Part shown: positions 16,480 to 22,163 of the stretch, one piece after another | Numbering within the stretch: position 1 is the first letter of the stretch | How the letters are laid out: each line of letters starts with the position of its first letter | Source of the DNA: an uncultured Porphyromonadaceae bacterium | GTDB taxonomy: Bacteria; Bacteroidota; Bacteroidia; Bacteroidales; Muribaculaceae | Length of the DNA: 22,163 bases | Assembly: GCA_902470475.1 (NCBI GenBank) | Contig: CABRGT010000029.1 | Location: 1 to 22,163 of the forward strand | Reading direction: 5' to 3' | Program-made: the position numbers and the translations under genes | The notes under the pieces: generated by a model | Seen by the model: only the letters and a program-made list of their open reading frames with translations | Database searches by the model: none | What the model was told of the DNA's origin: nothing

Positions 16480-16767
16480 ATGAAAAAAGCATTTTTAGCA
16501 CTCGGCGTGGCTTGCATGATCGGCCTTGCCTCCTGCAGCGAAAGCGTTGACAGCCAGCTCGACAAATTAGAAAAACTCTATGACCAGGTAGCCGAGCTGT
16601 CCGAAAAAGTTAAAGAGGGCGACACCGACGCGATGAAAGAAACCGCCGAAGTGGGTGCAAAAGTAAAAGAATTAGCCGAAAAACTCGAAAAAGAGGATCT
16701 CACCGACGCCCAGAAAGAGCGTCTGGCCAAAATGAGCTCCAATATGCTTTTACAGATTGCAGAATAA
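16480..16767 (+). CDS. Helical mini-lipoprotein, copy 1
   Basis: Unrecognised 95-residue lipoprotein. The signal MKKAFLALGVACMIGLASC places the lipidated Cys at 19. The mature part is almost entirely charged amphipathic helix rich in Lys, Glu and Leu (QLDKLEKLYDQVAELSEKVK, VKELAEKLEKEDLTDAQKER), probably a coiled coil in the periplasm or on the inner face of the outer membrane. The arrangement recalls short helical lipoproteins such as Lpp, but there is no sequence basis for equating them. It has its own promoter and terminator and is a paralogue of the gene at 17051. The AT-leaning, Lys-rich composition differs from the GC-rich genes around it. Confidence 0.85.
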   Translation: MKKAFLALGVACMIGLASCSESVDSQLDKLEKLYDQVAELSEKVKEGDTDAMKETAEVGAKVKELAEKLEKEDLTDAQKERLAKMSSNMLLQIAE

Positions 16768-16789
16768 GGCAACTCTCTACTGATATTCC

Positions 16790-16826
16790 GGAGGCTTTGT
16801 CACACAATGACTTAGCCTCCTTTTTT
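16790..16826 (+). terminator. Rho-independent terminator after mini-lipoprotein 1
   Basis: GGAGGCT (16790-16796) pairs with AGCCTCC (16814-16820). An inner GTCA/TGAC stem (16799-16802 with 16808-16811) lies beyond a symmetric TT/TT bulge, and six T follow (16821-16826). Confidence 0.92.
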
Positions 16827-16930
16827 ATATATTACTACCCCGATAATCTTGGCCTCAGATTTTCATAATGAGTGGTTTTACTCCATATCCCCCCTGTAAT
16901 GGAATATTTTCATCCCAAATATGAAATTCT

Positions 16931-16962
16931 ATTGCACAGATTAAAGATTTGGCATATCTTTG
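16931..16962 (+). promoter_or_regulatory. Promoter of the second mini-lipoprotein gene
   Basis: ATTG (16931-16934), exactly 20 nt, then TATCTTTG (16955-16962) matches the Bacteroidetes consensus. It has the same spacing as the promoter of copy 1. The start point should be near 16969, giving a leader of about 80 nt. Confidence 0.78.
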
Positions 16963-16979
16963 CTTTACAAGTCAATTAT

Positions 16980-17010
16980 GAAAGTCAGCCGGTCATCCCC
17001 GGCACCTTTC
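16980..17010 (+). promoter_or_regulatory. Leader hairpin, second mini-lipoprotein gene
   Basis: GAAAG (16980-16984) pairs with CTTTC (17006-17010) and GCCGG (16988-16992) with CCGGC (16999-17003), with a small internal loop between the stems and a 6-nt apical loop. It sits near the 5' end of the predicted transcript, as in copy 1, though the sequence is different. Confidence 0.5.
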
Positions 17011-17050
17011 AGACAGATTCAATCAATTATTAACCAACCTGACAAAACTA

Positions 17051-17317
17051 ATGAAAAAGGTATTTTTAACACTCGCCGTGGCTTGTATGATCGGCCTCGC
17101 TTCTTGCGGAAACAGCGTTGACGGCAAGATCGACAAACTCGAGAAACTCTCTGAAAAAGCTACAGAACTGACCGAAAAAGCCAATGATGGTGATCAGGAT
17201 GCAGCAAAGGAGCTAATCGATGTGGCTGCGGAAGCTCTCAAAATTTCCGCCGAACTCTCTAAAGAGGAACTCACTCCCGAACAACAGGAGCGCCTCAAGG
17301 ATCTGCTTACCAAATAA
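17051..17317 (+). CDS. Helical mini-lipoprotein, copy 2
   Basis: Unrecognised 88-residue lipoprotein, paralogous to the gene at 16480. The signal MKKVFLTLAVACMIGLASC (C19) is nearly identical to copy 1, and both continue with S-V-D-x-x-(L/I)-DKLEKL. The mature part is again a charged helix (EKLSEKATELTEKANDGDQD, EEALTPEQ-like C-terminus, ending KDLLTK). The conserved signal and N-terminal helix with a diverged C-terminal half suggest an older duplication under selection. It has a separate promoter and leader hairpin and no convincing terminator before the small membrane protein 72 nt downstream, so those two may be co-transcribed. Function unknown. Confidence 0.84.
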   Translation: MKKVFLTLAVACMIGLASCGNSVDGKIDKLEKLSEKATELTEKANDGDQDAAKELIDVAAEALKISAELSKEELTPEQQERLKDLLTK

Positions 17318-17389
17318 CAATCCGGACCCGGTCCTTAACATCTGTATCTGCCGTCCACTGCACACGGCATTACAAAAGAACAATAACTG

Positions 17390-17599
17390 ATGAACAAGAT
17401 CCTGAAAAACCTCAAGTGGATCATGCTTCCCGTCACGGTGCTTGTCTTCTTGATGTTCATTGAAGCCGGCACCGACTGCGACGGCATCACAAGCAGTGAA
17501 GAAGGAATAATGTATGCGGCATGGCTGCTTCTGATTGCCAACGTCTGCCTCTTTGCTTTCAACAGGAAATGGCAGCACCTGGTAAACCAATGGTTCTGA
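17390..17599 (+). CDS. Small two-helix membrane protein
   Basis: Unrecognised 69-residue protein with two predicted membrane helices at about 9-27 (WIMLPVTVLVFLMFIEAG) and 40-57 (IMYAAWLLLIANVCLFAF). They are joined by an acidic loop (GTDCDGITSSEEG) with one Cys, and the C-terminus is basic and aromatic (RKWQHLVNQWF). The positive N- and C-termini suggest that both face the cytoplasm. It lies 72 nt after mini-lipoprotein 2 with no separate promoter seen, so co-transcription is likely, and it ends before the bidirectional terminator at 17668. Length, hydrophobicity pattern and position support a real gene, but it is short. Confidence 0.65.
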   Translation: MNKILKNLKWIMLPVTVLVFLMFIEAGTDCDGITSSEEGIMYAAWLLLIANVCLFAFNRKWQHLVNQWF

Positions 17600-17667
17600 T
17601 CGCTACGGTCTGAATCCGGCTATCGGCATTGTCCGTCGGCAATATTCCCTTCTGTTAATAAAACGCA

Positions 17668-17703
17668 GCGGCCGCCCGATCCGTGAAAGGAAAGGGCGGC
17701 CGC
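17668..17703. terminator. Bidirectional terminator between the lipoprotein cluster and frdB
   Basis: A perfect 10-bp GC stem, GCGGCCGCCC (17668-17677) with GGGCGGCCGC (17694-17703), has a 16-nt loop. T-rich sequence lies on both sides: TTATTTT on the + strand after the stem, and TTTTATT on the - strand. It can serve both convergent transcripts. Confidence 0.85.
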
Positions 17704-17723
17704 CATTATTTTATCGCCGGAGC

Positions 17724-18479
17724 TTAGTCAGAGAACTTCGCGTTGATGAATTCGCGGTTGAGGCGGGCGATATTGCTCAGAGGGATAGACTTGGGACACT
17801 CGGCGGCGCATGCACCGGTGTTGGTGCAGTTGCCGAAGCCCAGTTCGTCCATCTTCTTCACCATGGCGCGGGCACGGCGCTTACGCTCCACCTGGCCCTG
17901 GGGCAGGAGAGCGAACTGGCTTACCTTGGCCGATACGAAAAGCATGGCCGAGCCGTTCTTGCAGGCAGCCACGCAGGCACCGCAGCCGATGCAGGTTGCC
18001 GAGTCCATGGCCACGTCAGCCACTTCCTTCGAGATCGGAGTAGCATTGGCATCCGGAGCGCCGCCGCAGTTGAACGACACATAGCCGCCGGCCTGCTGGA
18101 TCTTGTCGAATGCCGCGCGGTCCACCATCAGGTCGCGGATCACGGGGAAAGCGGCCGAGCGCCACGGCTCGATAGTGATGGTATCACCGTCGTTGAACTT
18201 GCGCATGTGAAGCTGGCAGGTGGTTATGCCCTGCACCGGGCCATGGGGATGACCGTTGATGTAGAGCGAGCACATGCCGCAGATACCCTCGCGGCAGTCG
18301 CTGTCGAACACTACGGGCTCCTCGCCCTGCTCGATCAGTCGCTGGTTGAGCATATCGAGCATTTCAAGGAACGAACTGCCGGTCGACACATTGTCGAGGT
18401 GGTAGTTGACGAACGCGCCTTTCTCTTTCGGACCACGTTGACGCCAAATTTTCAGATTTACGCTGATAGTATTTTCCAT
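17724..18479 (-). CDS. frdB: Fumarate reductase / succinate dehydrogenase iron-sulfur subunit
   Basis: Electron-transfer subunit of the membrane quinol:fumarate reductase, passing electrons from cytochrome b to the flavoprotein. The 251 residues hold all three cluster-binding sets: [2Fe-2S] C62, C67, C70 and C88 (CREGICGMC), then C163, C166, C169 and C173 (CIGCGACVAAC) and C218, C224 and C228 (CTNTGACAAECPK). By the E. coli FrdB pattern, C163/166/169/228 bind [4Fe-4S] and C173/218/224 bind [3Fe-4S]. It is the last gene of frdCAB, 47 nt after frdA, with a hairpin in the gap. In anaerobic Bacteroidales the complex normally works in the fumarate-reducing direction, giving succinate. Confidence 0.97.
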   Translation of the reverse strand: MENTISVNLKIWRQRGPKEKGAFVNYHLDNVSTGSSFLEMLDMLNQRLIEQGEEPVVFDSDCREGICGMCSLYINGHPHGPVQGITTCQLHMRKFNDGDTITIEPWRSAAFPVIRDLMVDRAAFDKIQQAGGYVSFNCGGAPDANATPISKEVADVAMDSATCIGCGACVAACKNGSAMLFVSAKVSQFALLPQGQVERKRRARAMVKKMDELGFGNCTNTGACAAECPKSIPLSNIARLNREFINAKFSD

Positions 18480-18497
18480 ATTAACTTATTCTTTGGC

Positions 18498-18513
18498 TCC
18501 CGCCGGGGCGGGA
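18498..18513 (-). other. Hairpin in the frdA-frdB gap
   Basis: A near-perfect GC palindrome, TCCCGCC (18498-18504) and GGCGGGA (18507-18513), lies in the 47-nt gap between frdA and frdB. With no T-run it is more likely an mRNA stability or processing element than a terminator. Confidence 0.4.
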
Positions 18514-18526
18514 CGCGTGGTTATTC

Positions 18527-20554
<2,028 letters not shown>

Positions 20555-20566
20555 CTTTCTGAGAGA

Positions 20567-21667
20567 TTATTGGTTGTTAGTATTTTCGGTTTGAGTCTCC
20601 TCGGCAGGCTGGGCCTGTACGGCGGGCACTGCAGGCACGGGCGGTGCGGTCTGGAGCATCTTGGCGCGCTCTACCATCGGGCCGAAATTCTGTACGAAGC
20701 TCGACAGGGTTGCGGTCGATTCGTTGGCCTTGGCATATTCGCCGGCATACTGGGTCAGGTTGTCGACGATCGCCTGAGCCTTGGGCATGAATTCTGCGAT
20801 AGTGGTGGCGAAGAACTTCTGCTGAGCCTCGGCGGTGTTGAAGTCGGGCTGCTGCTGGAAGTTATTGAAAGCGGCTTCGATCTGCGGAAGCAGCTCGTCG
20901 GCCTGAGCGTTGAAATATTCGCTCCAGTATTCGCCGTACTGAGCCTTCAGCTCGGGATTGGTGGTATAGTAATTGTTGTGGGCGTGTACCGTGAACACGA
21001 TAGCCTGAGCTATGAACAGAGCCACTACGATCGAGGTCCACCAGCAGCCGATAGTCTTCAGACGGTTGATCCAGATATTGTTGTCCCAGCCTACGGTGTG
21101 GAACATCGACCAGAATCCGTGGGTCATATGGAACCACAGAGCCACGAAGCCGATGATGTAGACGATCGGAGTCCACACTTCCGAGAATGCCATCTGAATG
21201 AACAGGGTACCCATTGCCGGCGGGCACGGTGTGCCTTCAAGCTGCGGCAGCACGGCAAGTTCGGCGTGGCGCAGTTCCATCCACTGCATCTTGGCCCAGA
21301 ACTGGATCAGGTGCACTACAAGGAACGCAAGCACCACGATACCAAGCACGAGCATGTTCTTCGACGACCATTCCACCTGCGGCGGACGCGAGTTCACTGC
21401 ATAGCGGTCAGTTCCGCGGGCCGCACGGTTCTGGACTGTCAGCCATACAGCATAAATGATGTGGATGATGAACAGCAGGGCAAGACCGGCCGACGCCACC
21501 AGTGCATACCAGTTAGCGCCCAGGAACTCGCACACCTGATTGTAGGCCGTCGGCCAGATCAGGGCTACCGCATTCATCAGCACGTGAAAAGTTACGAATA
21601 GGACGAGAGCGACGCCGGTAATGGCCATCACGAATTTACGTCCTATAGATGAGCTTGTTAACCACAT
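20567..21667 (-). CDS. frdC: Fumarate reductase cytochrome b subunit with C-terminal extension
   Basis: Di-haem cytochrome b anchor that oxidises menaquinol and holds FrdAB at the inner membrane. Five membrane helices are predicted at about 12-33, 56-79, 105-127, 163-185 and 208-229. Candidate haem-ligand histidines are H28 (TFHVLMN), H69 (FIIHIIY), H119 (VVHLIQF) and H180 or H183 (WFHMTHGFW), the pattern of the Wolinella-type subunit. The conserved core ends near 230. A further 135 residues or so follow: an aromatic and acidic stretch (NPELKAQYGEYWSEYF), amphipathic helices (about 255-340), a Pro/Ala segment (APPVPAVPAVQAQPAEE) and a polar tail ending TENTNNQ. I recall about 230 residues for Bacteroides homologues, so the tail is unusual. 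It is the first gene of frdCAB. Confidence 0.95.
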   Translation of the reverse strand: MWLTSSSIGRKFVMAITGVALVLFVTFHVLMNAVALIWPTAYNQVCEFLGANWYALVASAGLALLFIIHIIYAVWLTVQNRAARGTDRYAVNSRPPQVEWSSKNMLVLGIVVLAFLVVHLIQFWAKMQWMELRHAELAVLPQLEGTPCPPAMGTLFIQMAFSEVWTPIVYIIGFVALWFHMTHGFWSMFHTVGWDNNIWINRLKTIGCWWTSIVVALFIAQAIVFTVHAHNNYYTTNPELKAQYGEYWSEYFNAQADELLPQIEAAFNNFQQQPDFNTAEAQQKFFATTIAEFMPKAQAIVDNLTQYAGEYAKANESTATLSSFVQNFGPMVERAKMLQTAPPVPAVPAVQAQPAEETQTENTNNQ

Positions 21668-21741
21668 AGGATGATTGATTTAGTTATTATTGGATTGTTT
21701 TGGTTGACATTGCTGGTTGCCCGTCCGGGCGTATTTCACTG

Positions 21742-21772
21742 CAAATTTAACACAATTTGACCAAGCGGCCAA
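21742..21772 (-). promoter_or_regulatory. Promoter of frdCAB
   Basis: On the - strand, TTG (21772-21770) is followed by exactly 20 nt and TAAATTTG (21749-21742), matching the Bacteroidetes consensus. The start would be near 21735, giving a leader of about 68 nt. A tiny GCCC-gtcc-GGGC hairpin (21719-21730) lies close to its 5' end. Confidence 0.78.
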
Positions 21773-22093
21773 CAATTAAAGAAAAAATTCGTTAAACACA
21801 CCGTAAAAAATCTTCCCCCGGCACATGCAGGCTATCCTGATCTTTTCGTTCCGCACGCGTCCATTGATTACGCGCAATGCACGTGCGCTCCGGCCGGCTC
21901 TGTCGTGCCATAAAAAACGTCGTCCGGTGCATGTTGCGCCCGGACGACGTCCCGTTACCTTTTTTATACCAATCTTTTATGAATTCATTACCTTGAATTT
22001 TGGATAAGATGAGGGGAGTGTGCGTGTGTTTTATGTTGCGTATTTTATTTCTGAGTGTTACACTCACTCCATTAAACGTTGAGCGTCGGCTTC
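21773..22093. other. Intergenic region between the frd promoter and the sigma factor gene
   Basis: I see no credible gene in this stretch. An open frame on the - strand (22067-21792) has no family features and crosses the terminator, so it was discarded. The region holds the terminator at 21917-21950 and a small TGAGTG-tta-CACTCA hairpin (22052-22066), about 30 nt after the sigma factor stop. The rest is AT-rich and unexplained. Confidence 0.6.
21917..21950 (-). terminator. Rho-independent terminator downstream of the sigma factor gene
   Basis: A perfect 11-bp stem, ACGTCGTCCGG (21917-21927) with CCGGACGACGT (21940-21950), has a 12-nt loop. Read on the - strand it runs directly into five T (21916-21912). 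On the + strand a T-run appears only some 9 nt later, so the leftward orientation is favoured. It would end the transcript of the sigma gene at 22094. Confidence 0.85.
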
Positions 22094-22163
22094 TTAGCGG
22101 TAGTCGGAGAAGCGGGTCTGCAATTTCTTGCGGGCGAAGTGGATGCGGCTCTTGACCGTGCCG
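22094..22163 (-). CDS. Sigma-70 family (ECF-type) sigma factor, last 22 codons
   Basis: On the - strand the window edge opens in frame with G-T-V-K-S-R-I-H-F-A-R-K-K-L-Q, then TRFSDYR and a TAA stop (22096-22094). GTVKSR-I-x2-AR-x2-L is the recognition helix of sigma region 4.2, the part that reads the -35/-33 element, as found at the C-terminus of ECF sigma factors. The rest of the gene lies to the right of the window. A short C-terminal tail of about seven residues follows the helix. Its target genes cannot be told from here. There is no sign that it serves the SusC-like transporter, which lacks an STN signalling domain and is about 16 kb away. Confidence 0.85.
   Translation of the reverse strand, partial: GTVKSRIHFARKKLQTRFSDYR

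Noticed and set aside
20570..21601. Open frame of 343 codons on the + strand opposite frdC
   Set aside because: It mirrors frdC, is His/Arg-rich without domain features, and has no upstream signals.
21792..22067. Open frame of 91 codons on the - strand between frdC and the sigma factor gene
   Set aside because: It overlaps a perfect terminator hairpin and the frdCAB promoter area, and its protein has no structure or motif suggesting a gene.

Overview
The window looks like a chromosomal segment of an anaerobic Bacteroidota, order Bacteroidales. The evidence is a SusC/SusD pair, a fumarate reductase operon in the order C-A-B, several promoters of the Bacteroidetes type (-33 TTG/TTTG, about 20 nt, -7 TAnnTTTG), almost no Shine-Dalgarno sequences, and GC-rich genes separated by AT-rich gaps. 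A Muribaculaceae-like gut bacterium would fit, but that is an inference from composition and gene content.

Left part (1-2716): the 3' part of polA (DNA polymerase I), cut by the window edge, is followed by a small two-helix membrane protein. The convergent trmD (tRNA m1G37 methyltransferase) has a textbook promoter of its own.

Centre (3035-16241): a polysaccharide-utilisation-type locus, all on the + strand. It encodes a SusC-like TonB-dependent transporter, a SusD-like lipoprotein, an unrecognised lipoprotein, and a lipoprotein with a PKD domain and a predicted beta-propeller; these four are tightly spaced. After a strong hairpin come two tandem paralogous GHL10-family (DUF187) glycosidase-like proteins. 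Each has an N-terminal signal peptide, fibronectin-III-like modules and a C-terminal tail like a type IX secretion (Por) sorting domain. The likely scheme is that the GHL10 enzymes cut a glycan outside the cell, the lipoproteins bind it, and SusCD imports it. No classical GH or PL enzyme and no dedicated regulator is visible, so the substrate is unknown. A rho-independent terminator closes the block.

Right-centre (16360-17710): two tandem paralogous helical mini-lipoproteins, each with its own consensus promoter and a GC-rich leader hairpin. A small two-helix membrane protein and a bidirectional terminator follow.

Right part (17724-22163): the frdCAB operon on the - strand, encoding the cytochrome b, flavoprotein and iron-sulfur subunits, with a consensus promoter. 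FrdC carries an unusual soluble C-terminal extension of about 135 residues. At the extreme edge, also on the - strand, are the last 22 codons of a sigma-70/ECF-type sigma factor, followed by its terminator.

No tRNA, rRNA, CRISPR array or insertion sequence was seen. The most interesting items are the GHL10-based utilisation locus, the FrdC extension, a polA exonuclease domain that appears to have lost its catalytic acids, the duplicated promoter/leader/lipoprotein units, and a possible antisense promoter inside the susC leader.
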